Assembly (NCBI GenBank): GCA_017616655.1
Contig: JAFZXU010000050.1
Span: 1 to 49,302, forward strand
Source of the DNA: Bacteroidales bacterium
GTDB lineage: Bacteria; Bacteroidota; Bacteroidia; Bacteroidales; UBA932
Length of the DNA stretch: 49,302 nt
Direction: 5' to 3'
Under the pieces are notes generated by a model. It did no database searches. It saw nothing but the letters and a program-made list of their open reading frames with translations, and was not told the DNA's origin. Below, in pieces: positions 24,514 to 32,951 of the stretch (the first letter of the stretch is position 1; every line of letters begins with the position of its first letter). A program made the translations under genes and the position numbers.

Positions 24514-26409
24514 ATGAAAAAGATACTGTTTTCACTCGTTGCCATAGCGCTGTTTGCAGCCGCTTCCTGCACCGTGGATGAAATGGTGCAGGACAACGAA
24601 ACCATCATCGCTTCCATCGAGGCCGTATCTACGCGTACCGCTCTCGCGGATGCGGGAGACCACTATGACGTAAATTGGGTGGCCGGCGACCAGATAACCG
24701 TCGACAACGGCACCAAAACGGCTATTTACCAGACCACGACCGGCGGTTCGACCACAGGCGAGTTCCATAAGATTACCTGGGGCGCCTTCACGGGAGACTC
24801 CTTTACCGGCTACTATCCTTCCGAGATCGCGAACGGATACCTGCCGTTCACCCAGACCTATGCGGCCGGCAACGTATTCAAGGTCCCCATGGTTTCCGAC
24901 CCCGCGGTGGACTTGACAAACCTGAGGTTCAAACCCGTTACCGGCATCCTGAAACTCAGCATTACCACGGGAATCAAGACATTGAAGATCAAGAGTATAA
25001 GGGTTTCTGCCGATCAGGGTTTGAGCGGTTCGTTCACCCTTGTCGACGGCGCCGCCATAGTAGCTGACGACCGTGCCGGAGTACTTCTCGACTGCGGCGA
25101 CGGCGTAGAGATCGGAGGCACGGCGACACCGTTCTACATCGCGGTTCCCGCCAATCTATATACCGGAATCAGGATAACCCTCTACAACACCGAGGGCAGG
25201 GCCTGCGTGGTCAAGCTCCAGGACAACACTTCATATTCAGTCAGGAATGCCGAGCTCCGCGAAATCAAGATTGCGGCCAACTCCTTCTCCGCTCCAGACA
25301 ATGGCGGAGAGGCCCTTCTATGCTATGGTACGGCATTCAACGAAGCCTTGAAGCAGCTGGTGGTCCCCCGTAAGCGTTCCCATGTCGAGGATTCCGTTGT
25401 CACGAAGATCGTATTCAAGACTAACGACTATACCGCGGGCACCGTCAAGGTGAGCAACTTCGATTCGGAGTTTCCCATCTATGCGAGCCTGGAGGGTACC
25501 GTGGTGACGGTCACCACTCCTGCCTCGTCCATCCGTACTGCAGAGAATGCCTGCCACATGTTCGCCGGATTCACCCTTGTCGAAGAGATAGAGAACATCA
25601 ACGTGCTGAACACCTCCGCGACGCAGGATTTCTCATATATGTTCAGCCACTGCACGAAACTCAAGAGCGTCGACCTGAGCCGTTTTGAGACCTCCGCCTC
25701 GATGACCTTCGCCTATATGTTCTCCTACTGCCAGAGCCTGAAGGTGATAGACGTCTCGAAGTTCGACACCTCCAACGCCCTCTCGCTCGGCTTTATGTTC
25801 TACCACTGCGAATCGGCTGAAACCCTGCCCGTAGGCAATTTCAATACGGCCAAGTCGAACAATTTCGACAATGTCTTCTCCGACTGCTGGGCGGTCAAGT
25901 CCCTCGACCTCTCGAAGTGGAACACCGACAGGGGAAGGGAGACCCGCAGCATGTTCAACCGCTGCCGTGCCCTGAAGGAGCTCGACCTGAGCCATATGTC
26001 GTTTGCCAGCGCGGAGCTGCAGACCTATATGTTCTACCAGATGTCGAGCCTCGAGGTGCTGCATCTCGAGAGCATGGACTGCTCGCGCTGGACCGATATG
26101 GCCAACAAGATCCATATGTTCCGCCAGATTCCCAACCTCAAGGATCTCTACCTCGGGGAGAAGGGATACAATACCGACAGTTTCAAGCCCTCGTACTTCT
26201 TCTCGGCTACCGACGACAAAGCCGGCGCGCGTACCTCTTCGCTGAGCGGTTCGCTGACGATCCACTGCACGCAGAAGGGTGCCGACTGGCTCTCCAAGAC
26301 CAACCTGCGCTGGATAAACAGCGGTTACAGCGGAATGGCTCCGGTACCTGTCAAATTCGTGGACTACAAGACGGGAGCAGAACTTACAGTCACCTGGCCT
26401 GCTAATTAA
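24514..26409 (+). CDS. BspA-type leucine-rich-repeat surface lipoprotein (copy 2)
   Basis: 631 aa from the ATG at 24514 (MKKILFSLVAIALFAAASC, Cys19); a GGAGGAG stretch lies about 8 bases upstream, while the in-frame ATG at 24499 directly after the previous stop gives a poorer signal. Fimbrillin-like domain about 30-255 (VSTRTALADAGDHYDVNWVA), BspA/DUF285 repeats about 345-540 (LKSVDLSRFETSASMTFAYM, LKVIDVSKFDTSNALSLGFM), and the shared end VDYKTGAELTVTWPAN. It is a close paralogue of the 20281 protein. rsgA starts three bases after its stop. Confidence 0.8.
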   Translation: MKKILFSLVAIALFAAASCTVDEMVQDNETIIASIEAVSTRTALADAGDHYDVNWVAGDQITVDNGTKTAIYQTTTGGSTTGEFHKITWGAFTGDSFTGYYPSEIANGYLPFTQTYAAGNVFKVPMVSDPAVDLTNLRFKPVTGILKLSITTGIKTLKIKSIRVSADQGLSGSFTLVDGAAIVADDRAGVLLDCGDGVEIGGTATPFYIAVPANLYTGIRITLYNTEGRACVVKLQDNTSYSVRNAELREIKIAANSFSAPDNGGEALLCYGTAFNEALKQLVVPRKRSHVEDSVVTKIVFKTNDYTAGTVKVSNFDSEFPIYASLEGTVVTVTTPASSIRTAENACHMFAGFTLVEEIENINVLNTSATQDFSYMFSHCTKLKSVDLSRFETSASMTFAYMFSYCQSLKVIDVSKFDTSNALSLGFMFYHCESAETLPVGNFNTAKSNNFDNVFSDCWAVKSLDLSKWNTDRGRETRSMFNRCRALKELDLSHMSFASAELQTYMFYQMSSLEVLHLESMDCSRWTDMANKIHMFRQIPNLKDLYLGEKGYNTDSFKPSYFFSATDDKAGARTSSLSGSLTIHCTQKGADWLSKTNLRWINSGYSGMAPVPVKFVDYKTGAELTVTWPAN

Positions 26410-26412
26410 AGT

Positions 26413-27357
26413 ATGTTGAAAAAGGGCGTCGCAACAGTAGTCAAGCATACCGGAAGCCATTACCTGCTCTCCGAACTGCCGCAGTGGAATCTCTTTCCCG
26501 CGGTGATAAGGGGGCGGATAAGGCTGAAGGGCTCCTCCTCCACCAACCCTGTGGCGGTGGGGGATGTGGTAGACTACTCCATAGATGAAGATGCGGAGGA
26601 GCCGATGGGAACCATCGAGAAAATCCACCCCCGCCGCAACTACATCATCCGCCGCAGCGCCAACCTCTCCCGCGAATCGCACATCATCGCCGCCAACCTC
26701 GACAGGGTCTTCCTGATTGTCACGATGGCCTTCCCGGAGGTCAAGAGGGCCTTCGTGGACCGATTCCTGGTCACCTGCGAGGCCTACCGCATCAAGACCA
26801 CCATCCTGATAAACAAGACCGACCTAATCTCCGATTTCCTTGAGGACGAGATGCGTGAGTTCGAAGGGGTTTACCGCGGCGCGGGTTACGAAGTCATAGA
26901 GGTATCGGCCCGCACCGGGGAGAACGTGGATCTGGTTAGGGAGATGTGCAGGGATTCGGTTTCCCTCTTCTCCGGTGTTTCCGGAGTGGGCAAATCGACC
27001 CTCATCAAGGCGATAGACCCCACCCTTACGGGTATCAAGACCGGCGAGATCTCCCTTTCCCACCTGCAGGGCAAGCATACCACCACCTTCTACGAGATGC
27101 ATCCGCTCTCCGGCGGAGGGTTTATGATAGACACCCCCGGTATCCGCGGCTTCGGCCTGGTGGATATGGAAAAGGAGGAGCTGAGCACCTATTTCCCCGA
27201 GATGTTCAGGGTTATGGACAATTGCCGCTACAAGCCCTGCACCCATACCCACGAACCCGGATGCGCCGTCAAGGCGGCGGTGGAATCGGGCGAAATCGCC
27301 GCCCAGCGCTACGAATCCTACCTCGGAATGCTGGAGGAGGAGAACAAATACAGATGA
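26413..27357 (+). CDS. rsgA: small ribosomal subunit biogenesis GTPase RsgA
   Basis: 314 aa. N-terminal OB fold, then a circularly permuted GTPase: G4 NKTD (about 137-140) comes before G1 GVSGVGKST (about 191-199) and G3 DTPG (about 241-244). The C-terminal zinc finger is CRYKPCTHTHEPGC. RsgA helps late maturation of the 30S subunit. It begins three bases after a surface lipoprotein stop codon and is followed after 24 bases by another surface lipoprotein, so a housekeeping gene is locked inside the surface-protein transcription unit. Confidence 0.95.
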   Translation: MLKKGVATVVKHTGSHYLLSELPQWNLFPAVIRGRIRLKGSSSTNPVAVGDVVDYSIDEDAEEPMGTIEKIHPRRNYIIRRSANLSRESHIIAANLDRVFLIVTMAFPEVKRAFVDRFLVTCEAYRIKTTILINKTDLISDFLEDEMREFEGVYRGAGYEVIEVSARTGENVDLVREMCRDSVSLFSGVSGVGKSTLIKAIDPTLTGIKTGEISLSHLQGKHTTTFYEMHPLSGGGFMIDTPGIRGFGLVDMEKEELSTYFPEMFRVMDNCRYKPCTHTHEPGCAVKAAVESGEIAAQRYESYLGMLEEENKYR

Positions 27358-27381
27358 TCAAGTTAACAAATACCACACCTT

Positions 27382-29610
27382 ATGAAAACCACTTACATCA
27401 ATCCGAAAATCGAAGTTTCGGACATTGAAAGCAAGAAAGTCTTCTGCGCTTCGGGCAATGAGGATTTCGGAAAGGGTTCCGATTACGGAATGGGCATTTT
27501 TGAAATGGCTTCGCCGGCCAAATGGTTCTCGATAGCCTTTCTGGCCATGCTGCTGCTCGGCTCCTGCAGCCTCGACAATCTGGTTCCGAAAGAGTCCAAG
27601 ACCTACAGGGGAACCATCGAACCGTGCGAAACCCGTACCTATGTCACCGCCGACGGTGACGTGCTGCATGTCAACTGGCGGAGCGGCGATCAGATCGCCA
27701 TCACCGACGGTACCGACACCGCCGTCTACGCTGCCGAATATGGCGGATCCAATACAACCTCTTTCTCCAAGGTGAGCGGAACCGATCCTACCGGCGTGCC
27801 GACGGCATATTACCCCGCGACCATTGCGGCCGGAACTCTGCCTGCCGTCCAGAAGTATGCAGCCAACAACATCAAGGAGTCCCCGATGGTAGGAACCATC
27901 GTCGACGATGATATCGCCTTCAAGAATCTCTGCGGCCTGGCAATATTCAAGATATCGACAACTATGAGCGAAGTCAATGTCAAGAGTATTACCGTCACTG
28001 CCGACAAGGGACTCAGCGGTGCCTTCACCGTGGTCGACAATGCTGCAGTCGTCTCCGGCTCTGCCGGCGTCACCCTGGCATGCGACGAGCCGGTGGCTAT
28101 CGGAGATGTGTCCACCAACTTCCATATGGCCATTCCTGCGGGTGAATACTCCACTTTCGAGGTGAAGGTCTCCACCTGGGACGGCAGGAGCCAGACCCTC
28201 AAGGCAAAATCCGCCATAAAGATAGAACGCTCCAAGTACAGCAACATCTCATTGGAGTGCAACAACTTCGTTGAAGAGAAGGCCGGGGTGGCCCTGCTTC
28301 CTTCGGGCCCTGATTTCGCAACCGCCCTCAAGATGCTGAACAACCCTTCGGCAGACGCCAATACGGTGGATGACTTCATCAAAAAGATCGTCTTCCAGAC
28401 CGGAAGCAGCCTGATTGCAGGCACCGACATAGCCGATCTCTCCTCGGAGGAAAAGGCGTATCTGATATGGGATGCCGGTACCGGAACCGTAACCGTCAGC
28501 ACCAGGGGAACCGGATTCGTGCTGCCTGAGAATGCCTCCAGGATGTTCGGTGATTTCGCGGTCCTTGAATCCATCGAGAACATCGCCGCCCTCAATACGG
28601 AGAACGTCACCGACATGAGCTATATGTTCACCGGCGTCTCCTGCGATACCACTGCCCTTACCTCCCTCGACCTCTCGACCTTCAAGACCGGGAATGTCAC
28701 TACGATGGAGAGGATGTTCGCGCACAGCTGCGCCCTCACCTCCCTCAATGTGACCGGATGGGACACCGGGAATGTGGAGAGCATGAAATATATGTTCAGC
28801 AGGGTCACCGTGCTTGAGAACCTGGATCTTTCCAACTGGGACAACAAATCCTGCGAGGACTTCACCTATATGTTCGATCATGCGGTTTCGCTCAGGACTC
28901 TCAATCTGGCGAACTTCAATACGGAGATGGCTTCCTCGATAGCCTATATGTTCTATTTCTGCGAGAGCCTTGAAAGCCTTGACGTCTCTTCGTTCGATAC
29001 CGAGAATGTGACGAACATGGATAATGTGTTCAGGAGCTGCTATAAACTCCAATCCCTTACCGGCCTCAAGAATTTCGACACCAGCAACTGCACCTATTTC
29101 CGCAGCATGTTCAACCGTTGCGACTCGCTGACGGAACTTGACTGTTCGTCGTTCGACGTCTCGTCTTCGACCAACTGCCAGTACATGTTCTACAAGTGTA
29201 TGAGCCTGCAGAAACTCAATGTCTCATCGTTCGACATAAGCGGCATGAAGGCCAGCACCGTTGCTTACAGCATGCCCAAGCTGCAGTCCATCCGGGAGAT
29301 AAACTTCGGCGACAGCTTCATTCCTGCCAACGTTCCTTCGGTTCCCGACGGCTTCACGATGTATTATGCCGACCTCGAGGACGAGAGCATGGCCTGCCAG
29401 AACCCTACCAGGACGGTTACCGTATACTGCTCTTCGGATGTGGCCAACTATCTGGTCACCACCGATATGCATTATCCTCACAACGGATGGCACTATATCT
29501 ACAATGGTATCGACCGCATCCACCAGCCGATTACCATCAACCTCGTCGACTGGAAGACCAACCAGCCCATCAATCTGGTATGGCCGGCTAACGAAAAATA
29601 TCCGTTGTAA
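27382..29610 (+). CDS. BspA-type lipoprotein with in-frame small-peptide N-terminus (copy 3)
   Basis: 742 aa from the ATG at 27382. Residues 1-41 are a member of the small-peptide family (MKTTYINPKIEVSDIESKKV, FCASGNEDFG). Then an ordinary lipoprotein begins in the same frame: M42, signal segment to LLLGSC (Cys62). The ATG at 27505 would give a normal SpII lipoprotein of 701 aa. Either the two are one polypeptide with a buried signal, or translation restarts at 27505. A fimbrillin-like domain (CETRTYVTADGDVLHVNW) is followed by BspA repeats (about 410-610, LTSLDLSTFKTGNVTTMERM). The end (VDWKTNQPINLVWPAN) is shared with copies 1 and 2, but no GATase-like partner accompanies this copy. Confidence 0.75.
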   Translation: MKTTYINPKIEVSDIESKKVFCASGNEDFGKGSDYGMGIFEMASPAKWFSIAFLAMLLLGSCSLDNLVPKESKTYRGTIEPCETRTYVTADGDVLHVNWRSGDQIAITDGTDTAVYAAEYGGSNTTSFSKVSGTDPTGVPTAYYPATIAAGTLPAVQKYAANNIKESPMVGTIVDDDIAFKNLCGLAIFKISTTMSEVNVKSITVTADKGLSGAFTVVDNAAVVSGSAGVTLACDEPVAIGDVSTNFHMAIPAGEYSTFEVKVSTWDGRSQTLKAKSAIKIERSKYSNISLECNNFVEEKAGVALLPSGPDFATALKMLNNPSADANTVDDFIKKIVFQTGSSLIAGTDIADLSSEEKAYLIWDAGTGTVTVSTRGTGFVLPENASRMFGDFAVLESIENIAALNTENVTDMSYMFTGVSCDTTALTSLDLSTFKTGNVTTMERMFAHSCALTSLNVTGWDTGNVESMKYMFSRVTVLENLDLSNWDNKSCEDFTYMFDHAVSLRTLNLANFNTEMASSIAYMFYFCESLESLDVSSFDTENVTNMDNVFRSCYKLQSLTGLKNFDTSNCTYFRSMFNRCDSLTELDCSSFDVSSSTNCQYMFYKCMSLQKLNVSSFDISGMKASTVAYSMPKLQSIREINFGDSFIPANVPSVPDGFTMYYADLEDESMACQNPTRTVTVYCSSDVANYLVTTDMHYPHNGWHYIYNGIDRIHQPITINLVDWKTNQPINLVWPANEKYPL

Positions 29611-29635
29611 TGTAACGACTTTAAAAAATAAAATG

Positions 29636-29643
29636 TACATTTG
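29636..29643 (+). promoter_or_regulatory. -7 box of the histidine operon
   Basis: TACATTTG fits TAnnTTTG. The final G lies seven bases before the A of the leader-peptide ATG at 29650, so the transcript may begin at that ATG. The -33 element is poor. Confidence 0.55.
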
Positions 29644-29649
29644 CAGCAA

Positions 29650-29703
29650 ATGAGGACAATCAGCGCATATCACCTTCACCACCGAATCCTTCCGGTCCGG
29701 TAG
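29650..29703 (+). CDS. histidine operon leader peptide
   Basis: 17 codons plus TAG: MRTISAYHLHHRILPVR. Three of four consecutive codons after Tyr are His (CAC CTT CAC CAC). It is followed 26 nt later by an intrinsic terminator and then hisG. This is the arrangement of an attenuator in which ribosome stalling at His codons, when charged tRNA-His is scarce, prevents the terminator from forming. The frame is too short to be a normal gene and shows no other function. The His-codon clustering in front of a his operon is hard to explain by chance. Confidence 0.8.
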   Translation: MRTISAYHLHHRILPVR

Positions 29704-29729
29704 TTCGGGGTGTGTTTGCGTGACGCATC

Positions 29730-29768
29730 GAGGCTTGCCGGATGTTTCGGCAAGCCTCATTTTTTATT
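29730..29768 (+). terminator. his operon attenuator (intrinsic terminator)
   Basis: Perfect 11-bp stem, left arm GAGGCTTGCCG (29730-29740), 7-nt loop, right arm 29748-29758, then AT and a T run. It stands eight bases before the hisG ATG, too close to be the end of another gene. An alternative pairing of TCCGG near 29691-29699 with CCGGA at 29738-29742 could disrupt it; this antiterminator is a hypothesis. Confidence 0.85.
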
Positions 29769-29775
29769 TGAAAAG

Positions 29776-30633
29776 ATGAACAGGTTAAGATTAGCAATCC
29801 AGTCCAAAGGGCGTCTGAGCGAAGAGAGCGTCGCCCTGCTCCGCGAGATCGGCATCGATATCGACGAGGCCTCCCGCAAGTTCCTTTCGCAGGCCCCCAA
29901 TTTCCCGCTCGAGCTGCTCTATATGCGGGATGACGACATTCCACAGGTGGTCTCCGGCGGTACGGCCGCCCTCGGCATCGTGGGGCTCAACGAGGTGGAG
30001 GAGAGGGGTTTCGACGTGAAGGTCGCGGCCCGTCTGGGATTCGGCAGGTGCCGCATCTCCCTTGCCATTCCCCGGAACGAGGAGTACACGGGGCCGCAGT
30101 GGTTCTCCGGCAGGCGCATCGCCACCTCCTATCCCAATATCCTGCGCCGCTGGCTTTCCGACAAGGGGGTCGATGCCAGGATAGAGGTTATCACCGGTTC
30201 GGTGGAGGTCGCTCCCGCAGCCGACATAGCGGATGCCATATTCGACATCGTATCTTCAGGAGGGACTCTGGTTTCCAACGGGTTGAAGGAGGTGGAGCAG
30301 GTGTTTCAGTCCGAAGCGGTCCTCATCGCCAACGGCAATCTGGATTCAGGCCAGCAGGAGGTGCTCGACGAGATGCTCTTCCGCATCGAATCGGCCGGCA
30401 TCAGCCGCCGCAAGAAGTATATCCTGATGAATCTGCCCGAATCGGCGATGGAGGAGGCGAAGAGGATTCTCCCCGCGATGCGCAGCCCTACGGTGATGCC
30501 GCTTGCTGCAAAGGGGTGGTGCTCCATGCACTCCGTCGTGGAGGAGCCGGTGCTCTGGGAGAAGATACACCAGCTCAAGGCCATAGGTGCCGAGGGAATA
30601 CTTGTTCTGAACATCGACAAAATAGTTCCGTAA
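29776..30633 (+). CDS. hisG: ATP phosphoribosyltransferase
   Basis: 285 aa from the ATG at 29776 (MNRLRLAIQSKGRL); the upstream in-frame start would run through the terminator stem. Long-form HisG: catalytic domain with GGTAALGIVG and the PRPP-binding region around ADAIFDIVSSGGTLVSNGL, and a C-terminal ACT-like regulatory domain (about 210-285) that binds histidine. It catalyses the first step, ATP plus PRPP. No HisZ is needed for the long form. It is the first structural gene of the operon, right after the attenuator, and is one base from hisD. Confidence 0.96.
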   Translation: MNRLRLAIQSKGRLSEESVALLREIGIDIDEASRKFLSQAPNFPLELLYMRDDDIPQVVSGGTAALGIVGLNEVEERGFDVKVAARLGFGRCRISLAIPRNEEYTGPQWFSGRRIATSYPNILRRWLSDKGVDARIEVITGSVEVAPAADIADAIFDIVSSGGTLVSNGLKEVEQVFQSEAVLIANGNLDSGQQEVLDEMLFRIESAGISRRKKYILMNLPESAMEEAKRILPAMRSPTVMPLAAKGWCSMHSVVEEPVLWEKIHQLKAIGAEGILVLNIDKIVP

Positions 30634-30634
30634 T

Positions 30635-31918
30635 ATGAAAAGCTATTTCAATCCGCCGAAGTCGCAGTGGGAGAGCCTCTGCCGCCGTCCTTCCGATGAG
30701 AATGCGGAGGTCCGCAGCCGCGTAGGGGCCATCCTGAAGAGGGTGCGCGAAGATGGCGACAAGGCCCTGCGCGAGCTTTCCCTTGAGATAGAGGGGAGGT
30801 CGCTGGAGGCTCCGAAGGTATCCAGGGAGGAGATTCTTGAGGCCTCGAAGAGGGTCGCGCCCGAGGTAAAAAAGGCAATCGCGGCCGCTGAACGCAATAT
30901 CCGCGCCTTCCACGAGGCCCAGCGTCCCCGCGAGATAACCGTCGGGACTGCCCCGGGAGTGCGTTGCATCCAGCGTCCCGTGCCTATCGGCAGGGTAGGG
31001 CTCTATATCCCCGGAGGAAGCGCCCCCCTGTTTTCCACCGTGCTGATGCTGGCAGTTCCCGCCTCCATCGCGGGATGCCCGGAAGTGGTGCTCTGCACTC
31101 CTGCGGGCCGCGACGGAAAGGTCTCGCCCGAGGTGCTCTATGCTGCCTCTTATTGCGGGGTTAAGCGCATCTTCAAGCTGGGCGGGGCGCAGGCAATCGC
31201 CGCCATGGCATATGGGACGGCCATCGTTCCCCGCGTGGACAAGATTTTCGGCCCGGGCAACCAGTATGTCACCGCCGCGAAGCAGATCCTCTCCGCAGGA
31301 ACGGTGGCCATCGACATGCCGGCAGGCCCTTCGGAGGTGATGGTGATAGCCGATGATGCCACCCCGCCCGCCTTTGCCGCCGCCGACCTTCTCTCCCAGG
31401 CAGAGCACGGCCCCGACAGCCAGGTGGTGCTGGTCTGCGTCTGCAATGAGACCGCAAACCGGATCCTGGCTGAGGTGGAGCGGCAGAGGACTCTTCTCGA
31501 ACGCGGAGCGATAGCCTCCAGGGCGCTGGAAAACAGTATCGCGGTGGTCTTCTCCGACGAAGACGACATAGTGGATTTCGCCAACACATACGCTCCGGAG
31601 CACCTGATTGTCGCCACCCGGGAGCCCTGGCGCATAGCCGACAGGATTACCGCCGCTGGCAGCCTCTTCGTCGGCCTCTGGACTCCGGAAAGCGCCGGCG
31701 ACTATGCCTCCGGTACCAACCACACCCTTCCAACAAGCGGCTGGGCCCGCTCCTTCAGCGGAGTGAATCTGGACAGTTTCTGCCGGAAGATGACCATCCA
31801 GGAGATTTCCCGGGAGGGGTTGAAGGGGCTCTCCGATACGATAGTGACAATGGCGGATGCCGAAGGGCTTCAGGCGCACGCCGCCGCAGTAACCGTAAGG
31901 ACAGGATATGAAAACTGA
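30635..31918 (+). CDS. hisD: histidinol dehydrogenase
   Basis: 427 aa, normal length. PIGRVGLYIPGG, the signature FKLGGAQAIAAMAYGT, GPGNQYVTAAK and DMPAGPSEVMVIAD, then the zinc- and proton-relay region AEHGPDSQ and YAPEHLI. It oxidises histidinol to histidine in two steps using NAD and zinc, the last reactions of the pathway. The 3' end overlaps hisC by 11 bp. Confidence 0.96.
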   Translation: MKSYFNPPKSQWESLCRRPSDENAEVRSRVGAILKRVREDGDKALRELSLEIEGRSLEAPKVSREEILEASKRVAPEVKKAIAAAERNIRAFHEAQRPREITVGTAPGVRCIQRPVPIGRVGLYIPGGSAPLFSTVLMLAVPASIAGCPEVVLCTPAGRDGKVSPEVLYAASYCGVKRIFKLGGAQAIAAMAYGTAIVPRVDKIFGPGNQYVTAAKQILSAGTVAIDMPAGPSEVMVIADDATPPAFAAADLLSQAEHGPDSQVVLVCVCNETANRILAEVERQRTLLERGAIASRALENSIAVVFSDEDDIVDFANTYAPEHLIVATREPWRIADRITAAGSLFVGLWTPESAGDYASGTNHTLPTSGWARSFSGVNLDSFCRKMTIQEISREGLKGLSDTIVTMADAEGLQAHAAAVTVRTGYEN

Positions 31919-32951
31919 CATCGAAGCGCTGGTGCGCCCCAACATCCGCACCCTGTGCCCCTACAGTACCGCCAGGGATGAATACAAAGGCTCGGTCGGC
32001 ATCTTCCTGGATGCCAACGAGAGCCCCTATCCCACGGGGTACAACCGCTATCCCGACCCGCGCCAGCAGGCCCTCAAGGAGCAGATTTCCGCCATTAAAG
32101 GGATGCCTGCGGCCAACATCTTCCTCGGCAACGGCAGCGACGAGGCCATCGACCTGATGTTCCGCATCTTCTGCTCGCCGGGAGAGAACGCCGTGGCCAT
32201 ATCGCCGAGCTACGGGATGTACTCCGTCGCGGCTGCGATAAACGACGTGGAGATGCGTCCCGTACAGCTGGGAGAGGATTTCTCCCTCCCGGTTGAGGAA
32301 CTTCTTGCGGCCTGCGACGCGAAAACCAAACTGCTCTTCCTCTGCAGTCCCAACAACCCTTCGGGAAACGCCTTCGCCCAGGAGGATCTGGAGTTCCTGA
32401 TCAGGGAATTCCGGGGCATCGTGGTTCTGGACGAGGCCTACGCCGACTTTAGCTCCAGAGAAAGCTTGCGCTCCAAAGTGCAGGAATATCCCAACCTGGT
32501 GGTGCTGCAGACCCTTTCGAAGGCGTGGGGTCTTGCCGGGCTGAGGCTCGGGATGGCCTTTGCCGACGAATATATAATACGGCTTATGTCGGCGGTGAAA
32601 TACCCCTACAATATCAGCCAGGCGGCCCTGCAGCTGGCATCCAAAGCCCTTTCGCAGCCGGTCGGGGAGAGGCTTGAGGAGATAAAGGCCCAGCGCAGCC
32701 GCCTCTTCGACGCGCTGCCCTCTTTCGGCTTCGTCCGCCGCGTCTATCCGAGCGAGGCCAATTTCCTGCTGGTGAAGGTGGACGATGCCGACGCCCTCTA
32801 CAATCACCTCCTTTCGGATGGAATCATAGTGCGCAACCGTTCCCGCGTGAAGGGCTGCGAAGGGTGCCTGCGCATCACGGTGGGGCTCCCCGAAGAAAAC
32901 GACAAACTCCTGCAATCCCTTGACAATTATGAAAAAGGCAATATTCGTTGA
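31908..32951 (+). CDS. hisC: histidinol-phosphate aminotransferase
   Basis: 347 aa. Class-II-type PLP enzyme: LGNGSDEAIDLMFRIF, SPNNPSGN, VVLDEAYADF (the Asp that pairs with the PLP nitrogen) and TLSKAWGLAGLRLGM, whose Lys forms the Schiff base. It transfers an amino group from glutamate to imidazole-acetol phosphate. The start overlaps hisD by 11 bp and the end overlaps hisB by 23 bp. Confidence 0.95.
   Translation: MKTDIEALVRPNIRTLCPYSTARDEYKGSVGIFLDANESPYPTGYNRYPDPRQQALKEQISAIKGMPAANIFLGNGSDEAIDLMFRIFCSPGENAVAISPSYGMYSVAAAINDVEMRPVQLGEDFSLPVEELLAACDAKTKLLFLCSPNNPSGNAFAQEDLEFLIREFRGIVVLDEAYADFSSRESLRSKVQEYPNLVVLQTLSKAWGLAGLRLGMAFADEYIIRLMSAVKYPYNISQAALQLASKALSQPVGERLEEIKAQRSRLFDALPSFGFVRRVYPSEANFLLVKVDDADALYNHLLSDGIIVRNRSRVKGCEGCLRITVGLPEENDKLLQSLDNYEKGNIR

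Noticed and set aside
20600-29100. DNA-level tandem repeats in the BspA-type genes
   Set aside because: The repeats are protein-level leucine-rich repeats with diverged codons; they are not mobile or slippage-type DNA repeats.
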